Below are positions 50,741 to 59,902 of a DNA stretch of 64,000 nt, piece after piece. Each line of letters opens with the position of its first letter. The stretch's first letter is position 1. The notes under the pieces are model-generated. The model had not been told where the DNA came from. It did not search any database and saw nothing but the letters and a program-made list of their open reading frames with translations. The stretch covers positions 324,667-388,666 of the forward strand of contig NZ_LNJZ01000003.1 of the NCBI RefSeq assembly GCF_002866065.1, given 5' to 3'. Position numbers and translations under genes: made by a program. This DNA comes from Thiopseudomonas denitrificans. GTDB taxonomy: Bacteria; Pseudomonadota; Gammaproteobacteria; Pseudomonadales; Pseudomonadaceae.

Positions 50741-53700
50741 TGAAAGCGTTGACTACCCTGCGGCAGCTGGTGTGGAAGCGTTTGCTGCTCATGGTATTGC
50801 TGGTGCTGGCCGGTCCTTTGGCTGGCCAGCACGTAGCACAGGCGGCTTCGGCCAATATTCTGGTGTTGGCTGCAATGCCGGTTCAATCCGGCAAGCTGGA
50901 GCGTCTCAAACCCCTGGCAAACCAGGCCGGGTTCAATCTTGAATACCGCATGCTGGAAGGTCTGGAGCAGCCCCTGACCAACAGCGATTTGCAGGGGTAC
51001 GATCTGCTCATGCTGGATGCACCCTACGGTGCATCGCAGGCGACTGCACAGAGGGTAGTGGCTCCTTTGCTGGAGCAGCATCAGGAAGCCTGGATCTGGC
51101 TGCGGCGTGAAGGCAGTATTGGCAAGCATTTGCCAAGTGAGCTGATTGATCAGTTGGGCGTGTACTACAGCAATGGTGGCAAGCGGAACTTTGCCGGATT
51201 TTTCTGCCAGCTGGGTAACCAGCTGAGAAATGCTGCGGATATCTGTGCCGAGCCGATTATCGCACCACAGGCAGGAATTTACCATCCTGACGCGGATGGC
51301 CAGTTTTTTGCTGACCTGCCGGCTTATCTGCAATGGCGTGAAATGGAGCTGGATCAACACCAGCCGGTGATTGCATTGTTGTTTCACCGTGCCTATGTGG
51401 ATTCCGGTCTGACCGGTTTTATTGATGCCACCATTGAGCGGATCGAGGCAGCTGGTGCGCTGGCTTTGCCATTGTTTACCAGTGCAATGGAAAGCAACGA
51501 GATCACTCGTTTGGTCAGCATGAACAACCAGCCTCGTGCCAATGTGCTGATCAACATGCAGATCATGCTCAATGCGCAGGGGCGCAAGGCTGAATTTGAA
51601 CAGCTGGGCATTCCTGTGCTGCAAGCGATGCCGTACCGGAGTGGTGACCAGGCTGACTGGGAAAAAGACCCGCAGGGCCTGGCTCCGCAAGATATTCCCT
51701 TTTACCTTGCACAACCGGAATTTGCCGGCCTGATTGATCCGTTGTTTGCGGCGGCTACACAGCAAAGTGACGGTGATATCGTGCCGATTGACCGGCAATT
51801 ACAGGCAGCCGTGGACAAGGCCATGCGTTTGGTCCATTTACAACAGCGGCCTGCTGCCGAGATCAAGACGGCAATCCAGTTCTATAACTATCCGCCTGGC
51901 GAAAAAAACCTGGGCGCCTCGTTCATGAATGTGCCACGCAGTCTGGAACACCTGTTGAAAGAGTATGCGAAACGCGGCTATCAGGTTGAACTGCGTACCG
52001 AGCAACAGCTGATTGATGAGCTGACCGCTTTGCTCGCTCCTTTCTATCGTCAGGCCCTGTTGAGTGAATTGCTGGCCAGCGACCGCGCGGGCCGTTTGCC
52101 GCTGGAAACGTACCAGCGCTGGTTCGCCAGTCTGCCGCAAGACAAGCAGGACGCCATTGTTGAGCGCTGGGGCCAGCCGCAACAGGCCGGGCTGTATCTT
52201 GAGCAAGATGAGCAGCAGTTTTTTGCCATTCCGCGTTTGCTTTTGGGGCAGCAAATTCTGATGCCGCAACCGCCACGGGGCGAGCGGGAAGAAGATAACG
52301 AGCGTGCCCTTTATCACGATACCAAAACTGCCCCTTCACACAGCTATCTGGCCACTTTCTTGTGGCTGCGTGAACAGGCCAATGTGGATGCACTGATCAG
52401 TTTTGGTACGCACGGCACTTACGAATGGCAGCCCGGCAAGGAGCGTGGTCTGGATGTGCAGGATTATCCGTTGATGGTGCTGGGTGACCTGCCGGTGATC
52501 TATCCGTATATCGTTGACAACATTGGTGAGGCTTTGCAAACCAAGCGGCGCGGACGTGCTGTGACCGTGAGTCATCACACGCCTTCATTTGGCCCGGCAG
52601 GCTTGCATGGCGAGCTTAACCAGCTGCACGAGTTGCTGCACCAATGGCAGTCAATGACCGATGGTGAGGTCCGCAATGCAACAGCGACACGGATTATTGA
52701 TCTGACAGCGGAGCTGAACATCGACAAGGACCTGGCGCTTGATCTGACAACCGCCGAAAACAATCTTGCGCAGCTGACCGACACATTGCATCTGCACTTG
52801 CACGACCTGGCCTTGCAGCAGCAACCACTCGGGCTGGCCCATTTTGGCCAGCCGGCAGAGACAGATCTACGCCTGTTTACCGTGCAGCAGATGCTGGGCA
52901 TGCCATTACTGGAAGCACTGTTTCCGGAGGACCCGGAAGAGCTGCTGGTTGTGGACTATAAAGAGCTGGGCAACAGTGAGCCCTGGAAGCTGCTTGACCA
53001 GCATGTGCGTTACGGCAAGAAATATGAAGGCGATACTAATTTGGAAGCCTTGCTGGCCAAAGGGCGCGACTACTGGACGATGCTGGGTAACCAGGGAGAG
53101 CTGGACGGCTATTTCCGGGTTCTTGGGGGCCGCTATCAGCCAACATCTTATGGCGGTGATCCGATCAAAAACCCGGACAGTCTGCCTACTGGCCGCAATC
53201 TGTACGGTTTTGATCCTTCACGGATTCCTACCCGTGAGGCCTGGCAAGCAGGCCAGCAAGCCGCGCAAAGACTATTGGAACAACATCAGGCAGAGCAGGG
53301 AGCCTATCCTGAAAAATTGGCATTTAGCTTGTGGTCGGTTGAAACCATGCGCCACTTTGGTTTGCTGGAAGCTCAGGCTTTGTACCTGATGGGTTACCAG
53401 CCGGTCTGGGATGCGGGTGGCCGGGTGACCGGGATTGAGGTTATCCCTGCTGAACAGCTGCAACGTCCCCGGGTCGATGTGATCATTTCAGCCACTGGTT
53501 TGTACCGTGACCAGTTTCCCAATGTCATGCAGTGGATGGCACAGGCTGCCGATCAGGCCAGCGAACTGGATGAGCCGGATAACCCGATTGCCCTCAATAG
53601 TGTACGGCTGGAACAGCAGTTTCTTGCCGCCGGCATGAGTGCGCAGGATGCACGGCTGGCAGCGCGTACCCGTATATTTTCTTCCGAATCCGGTGCCTAC

Positions 53701-54714
53701 GGTACAGGGCTGGATGATGCAACGCTGGTCAGTAACAGCTTTGGCGAAACCGAAGGCCAGGGGCAGGACCGGGCGGCAGGTGAAGAAAAACTGGCAAAAA
53801 TGTATCTGGACCGCATGCAGTATGCCTACGGACCGGACAGCACACGCTGGGGCGAGAAAAATGACACCAACATTTATGCGGAACAGCTGCGTGGCGTACA
53901 GGGTGCCGTTCTGTCACGTTCTTCCAACCTGTACGGCATGCTGACCACTGATGATCCTTTCCAGTATCTGGGCGGCATCGGACTGGCGGTGCGCTATCTG
54001 GATGGCAAATCGCCACAGCTGTACATCAGCAATCTGCGTGATGCCGATAACCCGCGGGTAGAGACTGCGGCCGGTTTCCTCGCCCGTGACTTGCGTGCCC
54101 GCTATCTGCACCCTGGCTGGATCGAGCAGGTGCAAAAAGAAGGGTACAGCGGTGCATTGGAAGTGCTTGGCAGTGCGAACAATCTTTGGGGCTGGCAAGT
54201 GACAGCACCGGAAACCGTGCGTGATGACCAATGGGATGAGTACAAGGCTGTTTATCTGGACGACAAGTACGAACTGGGTATCAACGAATGGTTCGAGGAG
54301 CATCATCCGCATGCTCAGGCCCAGTTGATCGAGCGCATGCTGGAGGCGGCCCGCAAGGAATACTGGAGCACTGATGCGGTTAATCTTCAGCAGCTGGCGC
54401 AGCGTTGGCAGGAGCTGGCCGAACGTTACGATGTACAGAGTAGCAATAGTCAATTCAACGAGTATGTAGCAGAAGCGGCTGCCGGTTTCGGCCTGGGAGC
54501 ACGTGCCCCGGATGCTGACATGGCGACCGAACCCGAAAGTGCGGAAACGCCTGCTGAAACGATGGAGCAAGTGGAAGGCCAGCGACTGGAAAAACAACAG
54601 GATACTGTTGATGCACCGCCACAGCCGTTTGATTTTATGGCGTTGTTCGGTTTTCTGGCCATCTTGGCCGCTCTGGCGGGCGGCATGTGGCACCAGTCAC
54701 GTCGGCTGCGTTGA
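50740..54714 (+). CDS. exported CobN/HmuS-like chelatase-family protein, copy 2
   Basis: A 1324-residue paralogue of the protein at 26641-30546. It has a signal peptide (about 1-36, ending QHVAQA), the CobN core with FGTHGTYEWQPGKERG (about residues 555-570), YPYIVDNIGEA and KRRGRAVTVSH, and a C-terminal membrane helix (about residues 1300-1318; FMALFGFLAILAALAGGMW). It is thus tethered and periplasm-facing. I place the start at the ATG at 50740, overlapping the receptor stop. ExbB-like, DUF2149 and HemP genes follow. The HemP neighbour strengthens a haem link; demetallation or porphyrin handling is inference. Confidence 0.78.
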   Translation: MKALTTLRQLVWKRLLLMVLLVLAGPLAGQHVAQAASANILVLAAMPVQSGKLERLKPLANQAGFNLEYRMLEGLEQPLTNSDLQGYDLLMLDAPYGASQATAQRVVAPLLEQHQEAWIWLRREGSIGKHLPSELIDQLGVYYSNGGKRNFAGFFCQLGNQLRNAADICAEPIIAPQAGIYHPDADGQFFADLPAYLQWREMELDQHQPVIALLFHRAYVDSGLTGFIDATIERIEAAGALALPLFTSAMESNEITRLVSMNNQPRANVLINMQIMLNAQGRKAEFEQLGIPVLQAMPYRSGDQADWEKDPQGLAPQDIPFYLAQPEFAGLIDPLFAAATQQSDGDIVPIDRQLQAAVDKAMRLVHLQQRPAAEIKTAIQFYNYPPGEKNLGASFMNVPRSLEHLLKEYAKRGYQVELRTEQQLIDELTALLAPFYRQALLSELLASDRAGRLPLETYQRWFASLPQDKQDAIVERWGQPQQAGLYLEQDEQQFFAIPRLLLGQQILMPQPPRGEREEDNERALYHDTKTAPSHSYLATFLWLREQANVDALISFGTHGTYEWQPGKERGLDVQDYPLMVLGDLPVIYPYIVDNIGEALQTKRRGRAVTVSHHTPSFGPAGLHGELNQLHELLHQWQSMTDGEVRNATATRIIDLTAELNIDKDLALDLTTAENNLAQLTDTLHLHLHDLALQQQPLGLAHFGQPAETDLRLFTVQQMLGMPLLEALFPEDPEELLVVDYKELGNSEPWKLLDQHVRYGKKYEGDTNLEALLAKGRDYWTMLGNQGELDGYFRVLGGRYQPTSYGGDPIKNPDSLPTGRNLYGFDPSRIPTREAWQAGQQAAQRLLEQHQAEQGAYPEKLAFSLWSVETMRHFGLLEAQALYLMGYQPVWDAGGRVTGIEVIPAEQLQRPRVDVIISATGLYRDQFPNVMQWMAQAADQASELDEPDNPIALNSVRLEQQFLAAGMSAQDARLAARTRIFSSESGAYGTGLDDATLVSNSFGETEGQGQDRAAGEEKLAKMYLDRMQYAYGPDSTRWGEKNDTNIYAEQLRGVQGAVLSRSSNLYGMLTTDDPFQYLGGIGLAVRYLDGKSPQLYISNLRDADNPRVETAAGFLARDLRARYLHPGWIEQVQKEGYSGALEVLGSANNLWGWQVTAPETVRDDQWDEYKAVYLDDKYELGINEWFEEHHPHAQAQLIERMLEAARKEYWSTDAVNLQQLAQRWQELAERYDVQSSNSQFNEYVAEAAAGFGLGARAPDADMATEPESAETPAETMEQVEGQRLEKQQDTVDAPPQPFDFMALFGFLAILAALAGGMWHQSRRLR

Positions 54715-54778
54715 ATAATCCCGGTATGCCGGACGGCTCCTTCGTTGCCCGGTTACCTAGTCATACAGGAGAATCTTG

Positions 54779-55282
54779 ATGTCATTGCAGTTAGTTGTTG
54801 AAACGGCCCTGTACAAGGCCAGCCAGTTGTTCATGTTGCCCATTTTGTTGGCGGTGATTGTGCTGTTTGTCTATGCATTTTATGCCGTTGGTGTATTTAT
54901 CTGGCAGCGCCGTCAGCGTCAGCAAGGTATGAGGGGCGCGTTTGATTTGCTCTACAGTTGGCAGAACAATCCGGCCATGACGGATACCGAGCTGGAAACC
55001 CAGGCCTTCAAGCGGCTGGAAGCTCCGCGTATCGTTACTCGTGTCACGCCCATGCTGGGGCTGGTGGCAACCATGATTCCGATGGGGCCAGCTCTCAAGT
55101 CCCTGTCTGGCGGTGATCTGTCACAGGCCAGTGACAACCTGACCGTGGCGTTTTCGGCTGTCATCCTGTCCCTGATCGCCGCGTCATTGACTTACTGGGT
55201 CGTCAACGTGCGCCGCCGCTGGTACGCCGAAGAAATGGTGGAGATCGAGCAGTTGCGTCAGAAGCAGGAGCTGCAACCATGA
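54779..55282 (+). CDS. MotA/TolQ/ExbB-family proton channel protein, copy 2
   Basis: A 167-residue paralogue of 25779-26309, with an N-terminal helix (about residues 13-40) and the conserved RVTPMLGLVATMIPMGPALKSL and VAFSAVILSLIAASLTYW helices. It should couple proton flow to the chelatase-like protein or the receptor. The ATG at 54779 follows AGGAG with 7-base spacing. It overlaps the DUF2149 gene by 4 bases. Confidence 0.85.
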   Translation: MSLQLVVETALYKASQLFMLPILLAVIVLFVYAFYAVGVFIWQRRQRQQGMRGAFDLLYSWQNNPAMTDTELETQAFKRLEAPRIVTRVTPMLGLVATMIPMGPALKSLSGGDLSQASDNLTVAFSAVILSLIAASLTYWVVNVRRRWYAEEMVEIEQLRQKQELQP

Positions 55283-55590
55283 GTCTGCGCCTGATCGAGG
55301 ATGCCGATGCCGACGACCCCATTCTGTCGGTGGTCAACCTGATAGATGTGTTTCTGGTAGTGATTGCCGCACTGCTGCTGACTGTGGCCAGTAATCCGCT
55401 CAACCCCTTCATGCAGGAGAACTTCACCCTGGTAAAGAACCCGGGGGAAGACACCATGGAAGTGGTCATTAAAAAGGGCGAAGTGCTGGAGCACTACAAA
55501 TCCAGCGGTGATATGGGCGAAGGGGAAGGTGCCAAGGCTGGCATCACCTATCGCATGAAAGATGGGAGCATGATCTATGTGCCAGAATGA
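55279..55590 (+). CDS. DUF2149 membrane protein, copy 2
   Basis: A 103-residue paralogue of 26312-26644, with an acidic start (EDADADDPI), one helix (VVNLIDVFLVVIAALLLTVAS) and a periplasmic part with VKNPGEDTMEVVIKKGE and MKDGSMIYVPE. The two copies share most of the helix and the EHYKSSG/QYKSSG region. It probably works with the ExbB-like protein, with which it overlaps by 4 bases. HemP overlaps its 3' end by 14 bases. Confidence 0.82.
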   Translation: MSLRLIEDADADDPILSVVNLIDVFLVVIAALLLTVASNPLNPFMQENFTLVKNPGEDTMEVVIKKGEVLEHYKSSGDMGEGEGAKAGITYRMKDGSMIYVPE

Positions 55591-55783
55591 TGTACGGGGG
55601 TTGTTACGTACCCTTGCGCAGCCTGGCAACAGCCAGCACGGTGCATGCAGTGGCCTACAGAGCCGGCGTGTGCTCACCAGTAACGAGTTGCTGGGAGAGG
55701 AGGGCGAGCTGATTATTGTGCACAACGATTGCCGCTATAGTCTGCGCCTGACCCGACAAAACAAGCTGATACTGACCAAATAA
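55577..55783 (+). CDS. hemP: HemP/HmuP-family haemin uptake protein
   Basis: A 68-residue protein whose second half fits HemP: SNELLGEEGELIIVHN followed by YSLRLTRQNKLILTK, the family's conserved basic end. HemP/HmuP proteins are small factors of haem-uptake loci; in rhizobia and Burkholderia they activate the haem receptor gene. The start overlaps the DUF2149 gene by 14 bases with GGGAG upstream, so it belongs to the chelatase operon. This is the most direct sequence link of that operon to haem. Confidence 0.8.
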   Translation: MCQNDVRGLLRTLAQPGNSQHGACSGLQSRRVLTSNELLGEEGELIIVHNDCRYSLRLTRQNKLILTK

Positions 55784-55818
55784 GCGGCTGCTGGCAGTAA
55801 ATAAACTGTAAATAGCTT

Positions 55819-55837
55819 GCAAATGATAATGGTTCGC
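55819..55837. promoter_or_regulatory. Fur-like box upstream of siderophore ABC operon
   Basis: GCAAATGATAATGGTTCGC matches the Fur consensus mainly in its left half (AATGATAAT). It lies about 58 bases before the substrate-binding protein start, after the HemP gene. Confidence 0.5.
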
Positions 55838-55894
55838 ATACCATGTCGAGCGTTATGGCCCATGCGGCTGCCAACTCTTATCCAGGAGAGATCC

Positions 55895-56821
55895 ATGCGC
55901 ATCAAGTCTTCATTGTTCAAGCTGTTTTCCGTACCGGCCCTGCTGCTGGCCATGCAGTTGCCGGCCGCTGCTGCCACCCTGACCATCAAGCACAGCCAGG
56001 GCGAGACGCAGGTTGAGCAAAACCCGAAAACCGTTGCTGTGCTGGACTGGTCCACGCTGGATACCATGGCTGCGTTGGGCGTTGAGGCTCAAGGCATTCC
56101 CGGTGGCAACATCCTGCCCAGCGTGCTGCCACAGTATGCGGATGCCAAATTTGTCCGCATCGGTACATTGTTTGAGCCGGATTTCGAAGCGATCAAGAAC
56201 CTCAAGCCCGATCTGATCATCCTCGGCCGCCGTGCCGCAGGCCACTTCGAGGAAGCGTCCAAATACGGTCCGACCCTGGACCTGACTCCGGACCCTAAAG
56301 ATCTGCTGGGCAGTGTGGTACGCCACACCGAGCTGCTGGGCGAGATCTTCGAGCGTCAGGATGAAGCCGCCAAAGTGGCTGCCGAGCTGAATGAGTCAGT
56401 CGCCAAACTGCAACAGCTGACCGCCAAACAGGGCACCGGCCTGACCCTGCTCACCACCGGCGGCAAGATGGCTGCCTTTGGTATCGGCACCCGTTTCGGT
56501 CTGATCCATGACGTGTTCGGCATGGACATGGCCGCCAAGGATTTAGCCGTCGGCCGCCATGGCCAGTCGGTGTCCTACGAGTTCATCCTGGAAGCCAACC
56601 CGGACTGGCTGTTTGTCATGGACCGTGACGCTGCCATCGGCCGTGAAGGCGTGGCTGCCAAACAGATGATGGACAACGAACTGGTGGCGGTGACCACAGC
56701 CGGCAGCAAGCAGCAGATTATCTACCTTGATCCGGAAGCCTGGTACCTGCTCGACAGCAGCGGTGCCCGCGTGCTGCAAAGCAACATCAATCAGCTGCTG
56801 GACGTGTTTGGCGACAAGTAA
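55895..56821 (+). CDS. siderophore ABC importer substrate-binding protein, FatB/VctP/CeuE type
   Basis: A 308-residue binding protein with a signal peptide ending PAAAA, then the FatB/CeuE-type pattern KTVAVLDWSTLDTMAALGV, GTLFEPDFEAIKNLKPDLII and LGRRAAGHFEEASK. This subgroup binds catecholate or mixed siderophores such as enterobactin fragments and petrobactin. The ATG at 55895 follows CAGGAGAG. The two permeases and ATPase downstream complete the importer, after a repeat-filled gap. Confidence 0.82.
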   Translation: MRIKSSLFKLFSVPALLLAMQLPAAAATLTIKHSQGETQVEQNPKTVAVLDWSTLDTMAALGVEAQGIPGGNILPSVLPQYADAKFVRIGTLFEPDFEAIKNLKPDLIILGRRAAGHFEEASKYGPTLDLTPDPKDLLGSVVRHTELLGEIFERQDEAAKVAAELNESVAKLQQLTAKQGTGLTLLTTGGKMAAFGIGTRFGLIHDVFGMDMAAKDLAVGRHGQSVSYEFILEANPDWLFVMDRDAAIGREGVAAKQMMDNELVAVTTAGSKQQIIYLDPEAWYLLDSSGARVLQSNINQLLDVFGDK

Positions 56822-56853
56822 ACTCATGCCCGGAATCTGTGATTGTTCGCATC

Positions 56854-57045
56854 TGTAGGTGCGAATTCATTCGCACATTAGCGTGGCCGCAAAATATTTG
56901 TTCGCACATTAGCTTCTACAGCCCGGCTTTGCCGGGTTGTTCGAATGAATTCGAACCTACGCATAACCATTCGCACGTCAAGTGTTTTGTAGGTGCGCAC
57001 AACCATTCGCATACTAAGTTTTTGTAGGTGCGAATTCATTCGCAC
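56854..57045. repeat. cluster of extragenic repeats (REP-like)
   Basis: GTAGGTGCGAATTCATTCGCAC occurs as near-identical direct copies at 56854-56876 and 57023-57045, a variant at 56989-57011, and an inverted variant at about 56938-56960. A CCCGGC-TTT-GCCGGG hairpin sits between. No ORF is seen in this 265-base gap. The cluster separates the binding-protein gene from its permease genes. Confidence 0.8.
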
Positions 57046-57086
57046 ACAGAACCCGGCAAGAAGGGTAACTGCATAAAGACAAATCC

Positions 57087-58088
57087 ATGACCACTTCATC
57101 CTCAACGGCGTCCACGGGACGCTGTGCTCTTTTGCTCACCTGCGGTGCCGCGTTGCTGGTCATCCTGCTGGCGCTGGCCAGCCTGAATACCGGTGCCAGC
57201 CAGATGAAGCTGCTGCACCTGCTGACCCAGCCCGATGACCGCGTGACGCGGGTGCTGTTTGCCAGCCGCTTGCCGCGTACCGTCGCGCTGACTCTGGCCG
57301 GTGCCGGGCTGGCGGTGGCCGGTCTGCTGATGCAGATGCTGGCGCGTAACCGGCTGGTCGAACCGGGCACGGTCGGCACTTTCAGCGCGGCCAGCTTCGG
57401 CATGCTGCTGGCGGCGTTGATTAATCCAGGCATGGCGCTGTGGCTCAAGTTCGTGCTGGTCAGTGTCTGTGCGGCACTGGGCAGCTGGCTGTTTCTGGCA
57501 ATTTTGCAACGCATTCCGCTGCGTTCGGCGCTGATCGTGCCGCTGGTGGGGCTGGTGCTCAGCGCGGTGCTGGCCAGCGGTAGCGGCCTGGTGGCCAGCC
57601 TGTTCGAGCTGGGCCAGGCATTAAGGGCCTGGAACAGCGGTGATTTTTCCGCCATTTTGCGCGGCCGTTACGAGCTGTTGTGGGTTGCCGCCGGCATGAC
57701 CGTATTGGCCATGCTGTTGGCCGACCGCTTCACCGTGATCGGCATGGGCAAGGACTTTGCCACCAACGTCGGCATCAATTACGCGGCGCTGATGGTGCTG
57801 GGCGTGCTGATGGTGTCGCTGATCAGTGCCAGCGTGGTGATCACTGCCGGTGCGCTGCCTTTTGTTGGGCTGGTGGTACCCAATCTGGTGCGAGCGCTGG
57901 TGGGCGACAATATGCGCCGCGGCATTGTGCTGGTGGCGCTGTGCGGTGCGGCGCTGATGCTGGTCGCCGACTTGCTGGGCCGCCTGCTGATCCATCCTTA
58001 TGAGGTGCCCTCGGCCAATCTGCTGGCGATTGTCGGCAGCCTGGTGTTCATCGTGATTTTGCTACGGGGGCGCAGACAATGGGCCTGA
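57087..58088 (+). CDS. FecCD-family siderophore permease 1 (FatD/VctD-like)
   Basis: A 333-residue permease with about nine to ten membrane helices and motifs typical of the FatD group: RLPRTVALTLAGAGLAVAGL, RLVEPGTVGTFSAASFGML, and ALPFVGLVVPNLVRALVG. It forms a heterodimer with the permease encoded next (10-base overlap). No good ribosome site is seen before the ATG at 57087. Confidence 0.87.
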   Translation: MTTSSSTASTGRCALLLTCGAALLVILLALASLNTGASQMKLLHLLTQPDDRVTRVLFASRLPRTVALTLAGAGLAVAGLLMQMLARNRLVEPGTVGTFSAASFGMLLAALINPGMALWLKFVLVSVCAALGSWLFLAILQRIPLRSALIVPLVGLVLSAVLASGSGLVASLFELGQALRAWNSGDFSAILRGRYELLWVAAGMTVLAMLLADRFTVIGMGKDFATNVGINYAALMVLGVLMVSLISASVVITAGALPFVGLVVPNLVRALVGDNMRRGIVLVALCGAALMLVADLLGRLLIHPYEVPSANLLAIVGSLVFIVILLRGRRQWA

Positions 58089-59035
58089 CCACTGCCGCCC
58101 GCTGGCGCTTGCTGCTCGTCGCCGTACTGGCCGTTTTAAGCATCGTCGGTTTCATGACCTGGAATGTGCAGAGCGACTGGGCCTTCATTATTGAATACCG
58201 TGGCAGCCGTCTGCTGGCCATGTTGCTGGTGGCAGTGGCCATGGGTGTGTCCACACTGGTATTCCAGACCCTGACTCACAGTCGCATCCTCACCCCGTCG
58301 TTGATGGGCTTTGATGTGCTCTATGTGCTGGTGCATGCACTGGGGCTGGCATTCTGGGCGCGACTGGGGCTGGGCAGCATGCCGGCCGTGGTGTTCGTGC
58401 TGGATGTGCTGCTGATGGCCGGCATTGCGCTGGTGCTGTTCCGCCTGCTGTTTGGCGATTCGGTGCGTGGGCTACATTTGCTGATCCTGCTTGGCATGCT
58501 GGGCGGCCTGCTGTTTCGCGAGTTGACTGAATTGGCGCTGCGGGTGCTGGACCCAACCGAGTTTTCCATCCAGTCCGGGCGCAGCATCGCCAGCTTCAGC
58601 CGTATCAACCTGTCGTTGTTGTGGGTCGCACTGGTGCTGACGCTGGGGTGTGTGACACTAGTGTTTACCCAGCGCCGGCGACTGGATGTGCTCAACCTGG
58701 GCCGCGATGTCGCCATCAATCTCGGCGTGTCGTACCGGCGTACCGTGACCCTGTTGCTGGTGGTGGCCAGCGTGCTGGTGTCGGTGAGTACTGCGCTGGT
58801 GGGGCCGATGCTGTTTTTTGGTCTGCTGGCCACCAACCTGGCTTACTGGATCAGCGGCACCCACCAGCACAGCTGGACCTTGGTGACCACCGTGCTGGTG
58901 GCGGTGGTTTGTCTGGTCGGCGGGCAGTTGCTGGTTGAGCAAATACTGCAAAGTCGTCTGCCCTTTGTCATGCTGCTGGAGCTGTGCGGCGGTGTGTTGT
59001 TTATCCTGTTGTTGTTGCGTGGAGTGCGGGAATGA
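58079..59035 (+). CDS. FecCD-family siderophore permease 2 (FatC/VctG-like)
   Basis: A 318-residue permease with the FatC-type pattern RGSRLLAMLLVAVAMGVSTL, TLTHSRILTPSLMGFDVLYV and VGPMLFFGLLATNLAYW. It pairs with permease 1 and overlaps the ATPase gene by 4 bases. Two different permeases are characteristic of FatBCD/VctPDGC/CeuBCDE importers. Confidence 0.87.
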   Translation: MGLTTAARWRLLLVAVLAVLSIVGFMTWNVQSDWAFIIEYRGSRLLAMLLVAVAMGVSTLVFQTLTHSRILTPSLMGFDVLYVLVHALGLAFWARLGLGSMPAVVFVLDVLLMAGIALVLFRLLFGDSVRGLHLLILLGMLGGLLFRELTELALRVLDPTEFSIQSGRSIASFSRINLSLLWVALVLTLGCVTLVFTQRRRLDVLNLGRDVAINLGVSYRRTVTLLLVVASVLVSVSTALVGPMLFFGLLATNLAYWISGTHQHSWTLVTTVLVAVVCLVGGQLLVEQILQSRLPFVMLLELCGGVLFILLLLRGVRE

Positions 59036-59796
59036 TCGAAGCCAAAACCCTGAGCAAGCGGTATAACGAACGCCTGGTGGTGCAGGATGTCAGTCTGCAG
59101 ATTCCCCGCGGCGGCGTCACCGCGATCATTGGGCCCAATGGTGCCGGCAAGTCCACCTTGCTGTCGATGATCAGCCGGCTGACGCCGATGAGCGCCGGCA
59201 GCGTGGAAATTGACGGCATGGATGTCACCCGCACGCCCGGGCCGGAACTGGCTAAACGGCTGTCGATCCTGCGTCAGCACAACCAGACCAGCCTGCGCCT
59301 GAGCGTGCGTGATCTGGTGGCGTTTGGCCGTTTTCCGCACAGCGGCGGACGCCTGACCGCAGAAGACCAGCATCACATCGACGAGGCGCTGGACTACCTC
59401 AGCCTGAATGAGTTTCAGGATCGTCATCTGGACGAATTGTCCGGCGGTCAGCGCCAGCGTGCCTATGTCGCTATGGTGATGTGCCAGGACACCGACTACG
59501 TGTTGCTCGATGAGCCACTCAACAATATTGACATGCGCTTTGCGGTGGACATGATGCAGCTGCTGCGCCGTGCCGCCGACGAAAAGGGCAAGACCGTGGT
59601 GGTGGTGCTGCACGACATCAATTTTGCCTCTTGCTACAGCGACCACATCATCGCCATGCGTGGCGGCAAGCTGGCCTGGCAGGGCACGCCGGACGAGGTG
59701 ATGCGCGACGAGATCCTCAGCGAGCTGTACGAGATCCCCATGCAGGTGCACGAGCTGAATGGCCAGCGTATTTGTGTGTATTTCAGGATGGGGTAA
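59032..59796 (+). CDS. siderophore ABC ATPase (FatE/VctC-like)
   Basis: A 254-residue ATPase with Walker A GPNGAGKSTL, signature LSGGQRQR, Walker B YVLLDEPLNNIDMR (the DEPLNNID form is typical of this subgroup) and VVVLHDINFASCY. It powers the two-permease importer. The ATG at 59032 overlaps the permease stop (ATGA); an upstream open frame lies inside the permease gene. Confidence 0.88.
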   Translation: MIEAKTLSKRYNERLVVQDVSLQIPRGGVTAIIGPNGAGKSTLLSMISRLTPMSAGSVEIDGMDVTRTPGPELAKRLSILRQHNQTSLRLSVRDLVAFGRFPHSGGRLTAEDQHHIDEALDYLSLNEFQDRHLDELSGGQRQRAYVAMVMCQDTDYVLLDEPLNNIDMRFAVDMMQLLRRAADEKGKTVVVVLHDINFASCYSDHIIAMRGGKLAWQGTPDEVMRDEILSELYEIPMQVHELNGQRICVYFRMG

Positions 59797-59798
59797 AT

Positions 59799-59831
59799 AG
59801 GTTATTGCCGGGTTTGACCCGACAATAACCT
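59799..59831. terminator. hairpin after siderophore ABC operon
   Basis: AGGTTATTG pairs with CAATAACCT and CGGG with CCCG around a TTTGA loop, with one mismatch between, two bases past the ATPase stop. The downstream side lacks a T-run. Confidence 0.65.
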
Positions 59832-59902
59832 GGCTCCGGCATGGTTTGCAGCTTAAGTAGAGGGGGTGTACTATGTACCCGTTTTGTTGTCAGGGATGAA
59901 GC

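Noticed and set aside
26641-54714. Cobalamin biosynthesis via CobN
   Set aside because: Both CobN-like proteins are exported and membrane tethered, and no CobS, CobT or other cob genes are present.
56854-57045. CRISPR array
   Set aside because: The copies are unevenly spaced, some are inverted, and the repeat is itself a palindrome; no cas genes are present.
58843-59751. Minus-strand open frame opposite the siderophore ATPase
   Set aside because: The plus strand encodes Walker A, signature and Walker B motifs; the antisense frame is a shadow.
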